Source: JAOUEA01 sp963790335
Lineage (GTDB): Bacteria > Actinomycetota > UBA4738 > HRBIN12
Reading direction: 5' to 3'
Assembly: GCA_963790335.1 (NCBI GenBank)
Contig: CAWBOB010000005.1
Location: 147,396-211,395 of the forward strand
Length of the DNA: 64,000 nucleotides
Position 1 is the stretch's first letter. Each line of letters starts with the position of its first letter. Below are positions 9,225 through 18,266 of this stretch, one piece after another. The position numbers and the translations under genes are program-made. Under the pieces are notes generated by a model. The model saw only the letters and a list, made by a program, of their open reading frames with translations. It had not been told where the DNA came from and made no database searches.

Positions 9225-11772
9225 TCCGTGGCGTCGGCCTCGACGAGCTCAGCCGGCGAGTCGGGCACCCTGACCGCGATGTCGACCGCGGCATCGTGCC
9301 CTTCCACGTCGATGTTCGGCAACCACTGCAGCCAGCGAGGCAGGTACCAGTTGCGATCGCCGAGGAGCCGCATGGTCGACGGAACCAGGATCGACCGCAC
9401 GACCGTCGCGTCGAGGAACACGGCCACGGCCAGACCGAAGCCCATCTGCTCCAGCGATGTCAGCCGCCCGGCAGCGAACCCGGCGAACACGGCGACCATG
9501 ATGATCGCGGCGCCGGTGATGATGCCGCCCGTCGTGCGCAGACCGTACGCCACCGCTCCTGCGTTGTCGTGCGTCTTGTCGTACTGCTCCCGGATGCGCG
9601 TGAGCAGGAACACGTGGTAGTCCATCGACAACCCGAACAGGATCGAGAACAGGAACAACGGCAGCCACGACTCGATGGCGTCGACCTGCTGGAACCCGAA
9701 CGCGTTCGCGATCGACTCGCCGACGCCGGGTCCTCCCTTCTGGAAGACGAGCACGATGAGACCGTACGCGGCGCCCACCGAGAGCAGGTTCATGACGATC
9801 GCTTTCACCGGCACCACGATCGAGCGGAACACGACGGTGAGGAGCAGGAACGACAACCCGAGCACCACCAGGATGATCAGCGGCGTGTACGTGTCGGAGA
9901 TGTCGAAGAAGTCCTTCACGAATGCCGTGTCGCCGCCGACCAGCACGGTCGCCGATGTGCCCTCGAACGCCTGGGGCACGTAGGTCTCGCGAAGGCTCGC
10001 GATCGTCGCCACGGCCGCCTCGCCCTGAGGATCGGTCGCGGGCCCAGCCAGAGGGATCCGGATCAGCGCGACCGAACCGTCGGGGCTCACCGTCGCCGGG
10101 GCGGGGGTTCCGAGCGTGGGATCGTCGGCGATCGTGGACTCGAGCTCGGCCACGGCGGTCGCGTACTCGGGCGCCAGCTCACCAGGCGCGCCGGGCTCGG
10201 CCCCTGCGGTGCCGACCGCGCCGTCGCTGATCACGAGATCGACGGAAGCCTGCGATCCCGCTTCGGGAACCGCTCGACGATGATGTCGAAGGCTTCCTTC
10301 GACTGCACACCGTCGGGAAGCGTGCCGATGCCCGCGAGGCCGGTCTTGATGCCACGGCCGTCGTCCTCGGGGTGACCCTGGAGCCAGTAGGGCATGGAGA
10401 GCGCCACCATGAACGCGCCGGCGAGCGCCAGCCACACGACGGGGCGAGCCATGACCACACGGGTCAAGCGGTCCCAGAACCCACCCTCGCTGCTGAGGCT
10501 GGAGCCTTCCGGGCGTGCATACCGGGCAAGGGCCCCTCCCTTCAGCAGCCGGCTGAGCAGCAGCCCGGCGCCCACGAAGCCTGCGAGGCCGGCGAGGGGG
10601 GCGGCCGCGGGCACGGCGAGGGAGACGGGGATCGCCAGCGCCGCACCGCCCGCGAGCATCGCGATGAACACCCCGATCGTGGGGATACGAGACAGGTACG
10701 GCCAATTGACCCGGTCACCCAACAGCGCGAGCACCGCCGGCAGCAAGGTCATCGACGATGCCACCGAGACCAGGACGACCACGATGGCGCCGCCGGCGAG
10801 GCTGCGGAAGATCGTCGTCGGCACGAGCAGCATGCCGGCGAGCGCCAGCACCACGGTCATGCCGCTGAAGAACACGGCACGTGAGGCGGTGGCGCCCGAA
10901 GCCCGGATCGCATCGTCCTTCACACGCCCGGCGTGCCGTTCCTCGCGGTAGCGGGAGACGATGAACAGGGCGTAGTCCACCCCGACCGCGATACCCATCA
11001 TCGTGATCAGGTTCGGCGTGAAGAAGCTGAAGTCCCAGAGCGTGCCCAGCAGCCCCACGATGCCGAGCGTGATCGGCAGCGTGAACAGGACGGTCTTGAG
11101 CAGGGGAAGCAGACCTGCCACGATCGCGCCGAACACGATCAGCAGGACGATGATGGCTGCGGTGATGCCGATGCCCTCGCCGAAGGCGAGGTCCTCCTCG
11201 GAGATCACCTTGAAGTCCTCCGACGAACTCACGGCGCCCAACATGTAGGCCTCGACGCCGTCGCTCGACGCCTGTTCGCGCGCGGCTTCCACATCCTCGA
11301 AGTGATCGGTCGCCTCATCGATGTCGCCCGTATAGACGCCCGTGAACAGCACGGCCGATGCGTCGTCAGAGGGGATCGGGCCGAGCGCAGCGACCTGCGG
11401 GTCGGCGGCCTGCTCTTCGGTGAGGGGGAACCCTGCCGGCAGCGCCGCGAACACGTCGGGCCCCAGATCCTGCAACGCGGTGATGAGTCCGTTCACGCGT
11501 TCGGCGAACGCCGGGTCCTCGATCGCACCCGGTTCTCCCGCTACCACGAAGGTCTCCGAGATCGCGTCGTCGGCAAGGGCGCCCTGCTCGAGGATCTGCT
11601 GCGCGCGCTTGGCTTCGGGAACGTTCGTGAAGTCGAAGTCCGTCGTCAGCGCCGGGCCGAGGAGCGTGGCGGCCGACGCGATGCCGGCGACCAAGAGCAC
11701 CAGCCAGATGCCGACCGTCCTCCACGGGTGCCGGCTGCTCGCCGTGGCGAGTGATTCGGGATTGACGCGCAC
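9221..11772 (-). CDS. MMPL/RND-family exporter, one frameshift
   Basis: Proton-driven membrane exporter of the MMPL type, about 850 residues when one missing base near 10255 is restored (joining DIIVERFP to EAGSQASVDL). It has the expected duplicated plan: TM1 (VGIWLVLLVAGIA), a large external loop, a six-helix bundle with VGVDYALFIVSRYREE, then a second loop and bundle with GLSMDYHVFLLTRIREQ. The two GxDY/SMDY positions are the family's proton-relay region. Starts at the GTG at 11772. It is read from a strong minus-strand promoter in the dyad-rich region shared with the divergent TetR gene, and is coupled to the LLM oxidoreductase downstream. Substrate unknown. Confidence 0.9.
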
Positions 11773-11810
11773 TTCGGATCCCCCCTGTTCTCTCGGCGCT
11801 CTCGCCGACC

Positions 11811-11873
11811 GTTGACGTACGGTGTATGCTTACGGCGTACGGGAGCATAGGTATACACCGTAAGCCTGTCAAC
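11811..11873. promoter_or_regulatory. Nested inverted-repeat operator between MMPL and TetR genes
   Basis: A 63-base segment holds several nested dyads: GTTGAC (11811-11816) with GTCAAC (11868-11873); TACGGTGTAT (11818-11827) with its exact complement ATACACCGTA (11853-11862); GCTTACGG (11828-11835) with CCGTAAGC (11858-11865); TATGCT (11825-11830) with AGCATA (11844-11849). One arm lies in the spacer of the exporter promoter and the other near the transcript start, where a bound repressor would block it. The adjacent TetR protein is the obvious candidate ligand-responsive repressor. Confidence 0.72.
11844..11872 (-). promoter_or_regulatory. Strong promoter for the MMPL exporter
   Basis: On the minus strand a consensus TTGACA (complement of 11867-11872) is followed after exactly 17 bases by TATGCT (complement of 11844-11849). 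This is the best -35/-10 pair seen in the window. It gives a leader of about 65 bases before the GTG of the exporter and overlaps the operator dyads. Confidence 0.72.
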
Positions 11874-11917
11874 CCCGATCCCGGTTCCTCGAGGCGAACG
11901 TTCGGAGAACGATCCCG

Positions 11918-12640
11918 ATGCCCACACGGACCCGCAACCACGACACCTCGGCCGTTCCGATCAAGGAACGGCTCAGCCGTGACCGCATCGTCGAGGCTGC
12001 CCTGGTCATCATGGATGCCGAGGGTCTCGACGCGGTCTCGATGCGACGGGTGGCTCGAGAGGTCGGCGTCGAGGCGATGTCGCTCTACCACCACGTGCGC
12101 GACAAGGAGGACCTCCTCGATGGCGTCTGCGCCCGGGTGATGCGAGACTTCCGCTTCCCTCCCGAGGACCGGCCATGGGTCGATGTCGCGCGTGAGGGCG
12201 CCCGTGAGTGGCGGCGGGTGCTGCGCGAGCACCCAAACGTGATCGCGTTGTGGGCAGACCGCCAGCGTCCGATGACCGACCTCGACGCGCTGATGCCGAT
12301 GGAGTTCGCCCTCCGGGTGATCTCGCGCTCGGGCATGGATGCCCGCGAGGGCGTACGGGTCTTCAACGTGATCGGAGGCTTCATCATGGGTGTGGTCATG
12401 ATGGAGGTCGGCGCGATGTTCTCAGCGGGCACCGCGCCGAAGATGAAGGCGCCCGACCTCTCCGCGGTGCACGCGAAGATGCCCGACGACGACGGCGCAC
12501 GGTTGCTACCGCTCGACCGACTGCCCTGCCTCGTGGAGGCGCTGCCGCACCTCGCCGAGTGCGACCCCGACGAGCAGTTCGAATACGGTCTCGATCTGCT
12601 GCTCGCCGGCATCGAGGCGCGGGCGATCGGACGCGGCTGA
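11918..12640 (+). CDS. TetR/AcrR-family repressor
   Basis: A 240-residue DNA-binding regulator. The helix-turn-helix occupies about residues 20-65 (SRDRIVEAALVIMDAEGLD, MRRVAREVGVEAMSLYHHV), and the rest matches the all-helical TetR C-terminal ligand domain. It is divergent from the MMPL exporter with the dyad-rich operator between them, the standard layout of a local repressor of an efflux gene. It probably represses the exporter-oxidoreductase pair and perhaps itself. It converges on kbl with an 11-base gap and no visible terminator. Confidence 0.9.
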   Translation: MPTRTRNHDTSAVPIKERLSRDRIVEAALVIMDAEGLDAVSMRRVAREVGVEAMSLYHHVRDKEDLLDGVCARVMRDFRFPPEDRPWVDVAREGAREWRRVLREHPNVIALWADRQRPMTDLDALMPMEFALRVISRSGMDAREGVRVFNVIGGFIMGVVMMEVGAMFSAGTAPKMKAPDLSAVHAKMPDDDGARLLPLDRLPCLVEALPHLAECDPDEQFEYGLDLLLAGIEARAIGRG

Positions 12641-12651
12641 GCGGCGATCGG

Positions 12652-13833
12652 TCAGCGCAGCCCGAGCTCGGACCCGACCGCTGCGAAGATGTCGAGCGCC
12701 TCACGCAGGTCCTGCTCGGTGTGGTCGGCGGTGACGATCGTGCGAACACGAGCCGAGCCCCGGCCGACCGTCGGGAACACGATCGCGGGACAGAACACCC
12801 CTTCGTCGAAGAGGCGGCGTGCGAAGGCCTGCGTGCGTTCCTCGTCGCCCGTGATGACCGGCGTGATGGGGGTCTGGCTCGCGCCCGTGTCGAACCCCAG
12901 CTCGCGCAGGCCGGCCTTCAGCTGCTCGGCGTTCGACCAGAGCCGGGTGAGCCGCTCGGGCTCGTCGGCGATGACGTCGAGGGCCGCGATGCACGCCGCG
13001 ACCACGGCGGGCGGCGCGCTGGTCGAGAAGAGGTAGGGTCGCCCCCGGTTCTCGAGCCACTCGACGAGGTGGGGCGCCCCGGCGATGAACCCTCCCAGCA
13101 CGCCGATCGCCTTCGAGAGCGTGCCCACCTGCACATCGACCCGTCCGCGCAACCCGAAGTGCTCGACCGACCCGGAGCCTCCCGGCCCGAGCACACCGGT
13201 GGCATGTGCGTCGTCGAGCATCATCACGGCCCCGTGCCGTTCGGCGACCTCCACGAGATCGGGCAACGGTGCGATGTCGCCATCCATCGAGAACACACCG
13301 TCGGTGATCAACAGCTGCCGGCGACCGGGTCTGGAAGTCTCCGCGAGTAGCCGGTCCGCGTGATCGACGTCACGGTGGTCGAAGACGGCGATCTCGGCTC
13401 GCGACAACCTCGCACCGTCGATGATCGACGCGTGGTTCAGCCGGTCCGAGACGATCACGTCGTCCTTCGCGAGGATCGCTGCGACCGTGCCCGCGTTCGC
13501 CGTGAAGCCCGACTGGAACATCAGCGCCGCTTCCGCGTGCTTGAACGCGGCGAACCGCGCCTCGAGCTCCCGGTGCATGGTCATCTGACCGGCGATCGTG
13601 CGTACCGCGCCCGATCCGGACCCCAGCTCTTCGGCGGCCCGGCTCGCCGCGGCGTTCAGTCGAGGATGGTTCGCGAGCCCCAGGTAGTTGTTCGACGCGA
13701 GGTTGATCACGTCGCGGCCGTCGTAGCGGGCCCGAGCCCCCTGTGGGCCCCCGAGCGTCCGTGGATGCAACAGCAGCCCTTCGCTCCGAAGCGAGGCAAC
13801 CTCGTCACGCAGGAAGCCGAGGGCGTCGGTCAC
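12652..13833 (-). CDS. kbl: Glycine C-acetyltransferase (2-amino-3-ketobutyrate CoA ligase)
   Basis: PLP enzyme of the alpha-oxoamine synthase family, 393 residues, cleaving 2-amino-3-oxobutyrate with CoA to glycine and acetyl-CoA. Visible are NLASNNYLGLA, DDAHATGVLG and the PLP lysine in TLSKAIG. 8-Amino-7-oxononanoate synthase is very similar, but the four-base overlap with tdh decides for kbl. The GTG at 13833 is chosen as start: GGAGGAG lies 7-8 bases upstream and its GTGA overlaps the tdh stop. Second gene of the threonine degradation pair. Confidence 0.9.
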   Translation of the reverse strand: MTDALGFLRDEVASLRSEGLLLHPRTLGGPQGARARYDGRDVINLASNNYLGLANHPRLNAAASRAAEELGSGSGAVRTIAGQMTMHRELEARFAAFKHAEAALMFQSGFTANAGTVAAILAKDDVIVSDRLNHASIIDGARLSRAEIAVFDHRDVDHADRLLAETSRPGRRQLLITDGVFSMDGDIAPLPDLVEVAERHGAVMMLDDAHATGVLGPGGSGSVEHFGLRGRVDVQVGTLSKAIGVLGGFIAGAPHLVEWLENRGRPYLFSTSAPPAVVAACIAALDVIADEPERLTRLWSNAEQLKAGLRELGFDTGASQTPITPVITGDEERTQAFARRLFDEGVFCPAIVFPTVGRGSARVRTIVTADHTEQDLREALDIFAAVGSELGLR

Positions 13834-14891
13834 GATCGAGCTCCTCCGTTCGGAACGAGGATCACCTTCCCCGAGCGGCCGGATGCCGTGGTCTCGAAGG
13901 CTTCCTGCCACTGCTCGAAAGCGAATCGATGCGTGATGACGGGTGAGACATCGACACGTCCGGTCGACAGCAACGTCGTGGTCTGCTGCCACGTGCGGAA
14001 CATCTCCCGGCCGGTGATGCCCTGCAGGCGCGCCTCCTTGAAGATGACCTGGTCGTTCAGGTCGAGCTTGACCGACGCGTCGGGAAGGCCCAGGAGCGAC
14101 ATGCGGCCTCCGCGCGCGAGCATGCGCGTTCCCTGATCGATCGCGGTCGGGTTGCCGCTCATCTCGAGCACGACCTCGGCGCCCACGCCTTTCGTCCGCC
14201 CCATCACGGCGGCCACAGGATCCTCCTCAGCCGGGTCGACGAGCACGTCGGCACCCATCTCTCGGGCCTTATCGCGTCGATAGTCGTTGGGCTCGATCGC
14301 GATCACCTCGAACGCGCCCAGCGAGCGCACGACACCGACGGCGAACATGCCGATCGGCCCACACCCGATCACCGCGACGACGTTGGTCGCGATGTCCTCG
14401 CCGCCCCCCGTGCCGAACGCGGCGTGCACGGCGTTCCCGAAGGGTTCCATGATCGATGCGACGTCGGGATCGATGCCCTCCCCAACCACCCACGCGTTCT
14501 GCGCGGGCACCACGACGTACTCGGCGAACGCGCCCTCGGTGTCGACACCGAGGATGCGCAGGTTCTCGCAGATGTGGGCGCGCCCGGTCTGGCACGTGGA
14601 ACAGTGTCCACACGCGATGTGCGTCTCGGCCGCGACGAAGGTGCCCGGCTGCACGTGATGCACCTCGCCGCCGACCGCGTGCACCGTGCCAGCCACCTCG
14701 TGGCCGAAGGTCATCGGCACCGACCCGATCCGCCGGTCGGCCCACTCGTTCCACTCGAGCATGTGCAGGTCGGTCCCGCAGATCGAGGCGCCGTGCACAC
14801 GCACCAGGATCTCGTCGTCACCGGGCGAGGGCACCGCGATCTCGACGAGCTCGGCGCCCGGACCGCGGGTCGTCTTCCGCAGCGCTCGCAT
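13830..14891 (-). CDS. tdh: L-threonine 3-dehydrogenase
   Basis: Zinc medium-chain dehydrogenase of 353 residues that oxidises threonine to 2-amino-3-oxobutyrate with NAD+. The catalytic zinc site CGTDLHMLEWNEW is typical of threonine dehydrogenases. The structural zinc loop is complete (CGHCSTCQTGRAHIC), and the Rossmann motif is GCGPIGM. The ATG at 14891 follows a GAGGG site; an in-frame GTG at 14903 is the alternative. It is translationally coupled to kbl, so threonine is carried through to glycine plus acetyl-CoA by the pair. Confidence 0.92.
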   Translation of the reverse strand: MRALRKTTRGPGAELVEIAVPSPGDDEILVRVHGASICGTDLHMLEWNEWADRRIGSVPMTFGHEVAGTVHAVGGEVHHVQPGTFVAAETHIACGHCSTCQTGRAHICENLRILGVDTEGAFAEYVVVPAQNAWVVGEGIDPDVASIMEPFGNAVHAAFGTGGGEDIATNVVAVIGCGPIGMFAVGVVRSLGAFEVIAIEPNDYRRDKAREMGADVLVDPAEEDPVAAVMGRTKGVGAEVVLEMSGNPTAIDQGTRMLARGGRMSLLGLPDASVKLDLNDQVIFKEARLQGITGREMFRTWQQTTTLLSTGRVDVSPVITHRFAFEQWQEAFETTASGRSGKVILVPNGGARS

Positions 14892-14999
14892 CGTTGCCCT
14901 CACGACCGAAGCGTACCCTGCGTCCGGAAGCGGGAACCTTTCGGCGGACTGCGGGCGTCAGACCCGACCAGTGTGCATCCGACCCGGAAGGATCGTGCC

Positions 15000-15875
15000 A
15001 TGACTTCGCGGCCGACATCGCGACACATCGCCCTCCTGCTGCTCGTGGCAACCATCACCGCGGCGTGCGCCGACGCCCCCGAGCCAGGCGACACCTCACC
15101 GCGTGGAATCCCGCACGCCCAGGCACCGACCGACCTGCTGCTGCGATGGGGGTACGAAGGGGGCTTCACTCCGCCCGAGTTCCAGCTCACCAACCTTCCG
15201 TCGTTCAGCCTCTACGGCGACGGCACGATCGTGCGCCCGGGGCCGCAGATGGAGATCTACCCCGGACCGGCCCTGCCCGCGCTCGAGACCATGCGGCTCG
15301 ACGAGCGGGGCATCCAGGCGATCCTGCAAGCGGCACTCGACGCCGACCTCGCTACGGTCACCGACCTCACCGACATGGGCTCGGTGGGCATCGCCGACGC
15401 CGCCGAGACCGTGTTCACGCTGAGGTTCGGCGAGATCGACCGCAGCGTGCGCATCTACGCTCTCGCGGAGCTCGGAGGCCAGATGCCGGGCATGTCCGAC
15501 GAGGAGTTCCGAGCCCGGAACCGGCTGCTCGCGTTCGTGGAGCAGCTGAGCTCCCTCGAAACCTGGCTCCCCGAGGGCTCGGTCTCCGGGTCCACGGTCT
15601 TCGAGCCGTCCGGAACCCGAGCGTTCGTCACCCGATACCGAGGCCAGCCCGACCTGCCCCAGGAGCCCATCGCGTGGCCCCTCGCCACACCGCTCGGTGA
15701 CATCGGTGCGCATGCCGGCGCGGGCTTCCGGTGCGTCGCCGTGACCGGTCAGGATTGGATCCAGGTGCTGCAACCTGCGGCCTCGACGGCCTCGCAGCTC
15801 ACCCCGTGGACGAGTGAGGAACGCAGGTACGCGGTCGCGTTCCGTCCGTTGCTTCCCGACGAGTCCACCTGCTGA
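15000..15875 (+). CDS. Putative secreted lipoprotein, unknown function
   Basis: A 291-residue exported protein. The first 24 residues are a signal peptide with lipobox TAAC-AD (MTSRPTSRHIALLLLVATI precedes it). The start is the ATG at 15000 with GGAAGG about 8 bases upstream. The mature region has Tyr/Pro-rich segments and a pattern like LRWGYEGGF, then SLYGDGTIVRPGP, as seen in uncharacterised actinobacterial surface proteins. No catalytic motif is recognised. It is divergent from tdh and lies about 120 bases before a c-di-GMP signalling gene on the same strand. Confidence 0.8.
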   Translation: MTSRPTSRHIALLLLVATITAACADAPEPGDTSPRGIPHAQAPTDLLLRWGYEGGFTPPEFQLTNLPSFSLYGDGTIVRPGPQMEIYPGPALPALETMRLDERGIQAILQAALDADLATVTDLTDMGSVGIADAAETVFTLRFGEIDRSVRIYALAELGGQMPGMSDEEFRARNRLLAFVEQLSSLETWLPEGSVSGSTVFEPSGTRAFVTRYRGQPDLPQEPIAWPLATPLGDIGAHAGAGFRCVAVTGQDWIQVLQPAASTASQLTPWTSEERRYAVAFRPLLPDESTC

Positions 15876-15921
15876 TCCTCCGTCACCCCGATCCCACCCG
15901 CAGCGCCACCTCAAGCCAGCA

Positions 15922-15937
15922 CATCGGTATGCCGATG
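15922..15937. repeat. Short inverted repeat before the GGDEF-EAL gene
   Basis: CATCGG and its exact complement CCGATG flank a 4-base loop. The stem is only six pairs, so this may be an operator or weak hairpin; it is not a convincing terminator for the lipoprotein gene just upstream. Confidence 0.35.
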
Positions 15938-15993
15938 AGGAAGCGTCGGACATCGTGCCCGGCAGCTCGGCGTGTGAGGAGACGGCAGGCAGC

Positions 15994-18261
15994 GTGAGCG
16001 TGAGCGACCCGACCGTGCGACCGACACGTGAGACAGCCGTGGGCTCGAGCGCACCCCGTCCACCGGGGTCCGAGGGGTCGGAGACGGACCACTCGATCGA
16101 GGGGGCGATCGCCGACCTCCAAGCCCAACTCCGCGATCTCGAGATCCGCTACCGAGGCGTCATCCACGACCTGCCCGCCGTGATCTATGTCGAAGGCCCC
16201 GGCGCCGGCGGTGACGTGATCGATGTGAGTCCCGGTGTCTCAGCGATGCTCGGCGTGACGCGGGAGGACCTGCTCGCCAGTCCCGACGCCTGGTTCGAGC
16301 GCGTGCATCCGGACGATCGCGATCGGATCGCGGCGGCGAGCGACCATGCGGTCGAGACGGGCGAGCCCTTCCGTGTGGAGTACCGCGCCGTCCACCCCGA
16401 CGGCCGTGAGGTGTGGATCAAGGACGACTGCGTGTTGATCCGTGACGAGCACGGCACGCCGATGTACTGGGTCGGTCTGATGCTCGACGTCACCGACGAC
16501 GCCACGACCCGCGACGAGCTCCGCGAGGAGCGATCGAAGTACGGAGCCCTGGTCGAACAGATCCCGGCGATCGTCTACGTCGACGTCGCCGACGATCAGA
16601 TGACCACGACGTACGTGAGTCCGCAGATCCATCCGTTGCTCGGCTGCACGCCAGAGGAGTACGTGTCCGATCCCGACCTGTGGGCTCGCATGCTGCATGC
16701 CGACGATCGGGAGGCTGCCATCGAGACCTACCTGCGCGGGCGGGAACTCGGCCAACCGTTCGTCTACGAGTACCGGCTCGTCGCGAAGGACGGGCGGGTG
16801 CTGTGGTTCCGCGACTCCGCGATCGTGCTGACCGATGCCGACGGGCGCCCCACGCTGATCCAAGGGGTCATGCTCGACATCACCGAGCGGAAGGCGGCCG
16901 AGGAACAGATCGCTTACCTCGCCTACCACGACAAGCTCACGGGCATGGCGAACCGAGCGATGTTCGACGAGCTGATCGAACTCTCGCTCACCCGGGCGCG
17001 CAGGAACGGGGGCGGCGTGGCGGTGATCTCCGTCGACATCGACGACTTCAAGCTCGTGAACGACTCGCTGGGTCACGAGCGCGGCGACGAGCTCATCACG
17101 GCCTTCGCCGAACGCCTGCGTGAGGCCACGAGAGATACCGACCTCGTCGCGCGCCCGGGAGGAGACGAATTCCTGGTGCTCCTCGCGGATCTGGACACGT
17201 CGGCGCCCGTACCCGGCGGGCAGGACGGAGCATCGATCTCCGCCGAGGCGGTCGCGATGCGCATCCAGGAAGCCATGCGCGAGCCGTTCGAGATCGCCGG
17301 TACCGAGCTCTACCTCACGGCCAGCCAGGGCATCAGCGTCTTCCCCGAGGACGCCAAAGACGTCACCGCGCTCCTGGCCAACGCCGAGACGGCGATGTTC
17401 CAGTCGAAACGGATGGGACCCGGCGGGTTCGTTGTCCACTCGACCGACACCGGAGACGCGATGACGCGCCTGTCGATGTCGACCCGGCTGCGCAAGGCGG
17501 TCGAACAGAAGCAGTGGATGCTGCACTACCAGCCGCTGATCGAGCTCGACTCCGGACGCATGTACGGGGTCGAGGCCCTGATCCGGTGGCCGGGGCCGAA
17601 TGGGGGCCTCGTCCCCCCCGGCGAGTTCATCCCGCTCGCCGAAGAGATGGGATTGATCGAGGCGATCGGCGACTGGGTGGTGGAGGAGATCTGTCGTCAG
17701 GACGCGCAGTGGCGGGCCGAGGATCTCGAGCTCGAGATCGGGTTCAACCTCTCTCCAAGGCAGCTGTGGCAACCGGAGCTCGTCGCGAAGGTCGCGGCGC
17801 CGATCGTCGTCGCCGGCATGGACCCGGCGCGCGTCACCGTCGAGATCACGGAGTCGACCGCCATGACCGACCCGGATCGCACGATCGAACTCCTGCACGA
17901 GATGCACGATCGCGGCCTCAAGCTCGCGATCGACGACTTCGGCACCGGCTACTCGTCGCTCGCGCGGCTCAAGCACATGCCGGTCGACATCCTCAAGATC
18001 GACCGGTCGTTCGTGCGCGACGTCGACCTCGACCGTGACGCAGCCAGCATGGTGTCGGCGATGATCTCACTCGCCCACAACCTCGGCATGACGCCGTTGG
18101 CGGAGGGTATCGAGACCGAGGGCGAGTGGCGGTTCCTCGCCGACCGGGGCTGTCCGCTCGGCCAGGGCTACTTCTTCTCCCGGCCGGTTCCCGCTTCCGA
18201 CATCTTGGCGATGCATCGACGGGCGTCGCTGAGGATGGTCGAGGGGGCCAACGAGTCCTAG
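15994..18261 (+). CDS. PAS-PAS-GGDEF-EAL cyclic-di-GMP protein
   Basis: Cytoplasmic bifunctional signalling protein of about 755 residues: two PAS domains (roughly residues 55-175 and 180-300), GGDEF (about 310-480) and EAL (about 500-745). The cyclase site GGDEF is intact, with an inhibitory I-site RDTD five residues before it. The phosphodiesterase motifs EAL, DDFGTGYSS, ILKIDRSF, EGIET and GQGYFFS are all present, so both activities are possible. No membrane segment is seen; the PAS domains presumably sense a cytoplasmic cue. The GTG at 15994 is the likeliest start but not certain; an in-frame GTG lies at 15955. It converges on the DEAD-box helicase with five bases between. Confidence 0.9.
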   Translation: MSVSDPTVRPTRETAVGSSAPRPPGSEGSETDHSIEGAIADLQAQLRDLEIRYRGVIHDLPAVIYVEGPGAGGDVIDVSPGVSAMLGVTREDLLASPDAWFERVHPDDRDRIAAASDHAVETGEPFRVEYRAVHPDGREVWIKDDCVLIRDEHGTPMYWVGLMLDVTDDATTRDELREERSKYGALVEQIPAIVYVDVADDQMTTTYVSPQIHPLLGCTPEEYVSDPDLWARMLHADDREAAIETYLRGRELGQPFVYEYRLVAKDGRVLWFRDSAIVLTDADGRPTLIQGVMLDITERKAAEEQIAYLAYHDKLTGMANRAMFDELIELSLTRARRNGGGVAVISVDIDDFKLVNDSLGHERGDELITAFAERLREATRDTDLVARPGGDEFLVLLADLDTSAPVPGGQDGASISAEAVAMRIQEAMREPFEIAGTELYLTASQGISVFPEDAKDVTALLANAETAMFQSKRMGPGGFVVHSTDTGDAMTRLSMSTRLRKAVEQKQWMLHYQPLIELDSGRMYGVEALIRWPGPNGGLVPPGEFIPLAEEMGLIEAIGDWVVEEICRQDAQWRAEDLELEIGFNLSPRQLWQPELVAKVAAPIVVAGMDPARVTVEITESTAMTDPDRTIELLHEMHDRGLKLAIDDFGTGYSSLARLKHMPVDILKIDRSFVRDVDLDRDAASMVSAMISLAHNLGMTPLAEGIETEGEWRFLADRGCPLGQGYFFSRPVPASDILAMHRRASLRMVEGANES

Positions 18262-18266
18262 CAGGA

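Noticed and set aside
15876..15993. Cyclic-di-GMP riboswitch before the GGDEF-EAL gene
   Set aside because: The only structure is a six-pair inverted repeat; the conserved GEMM core sequence is absent.
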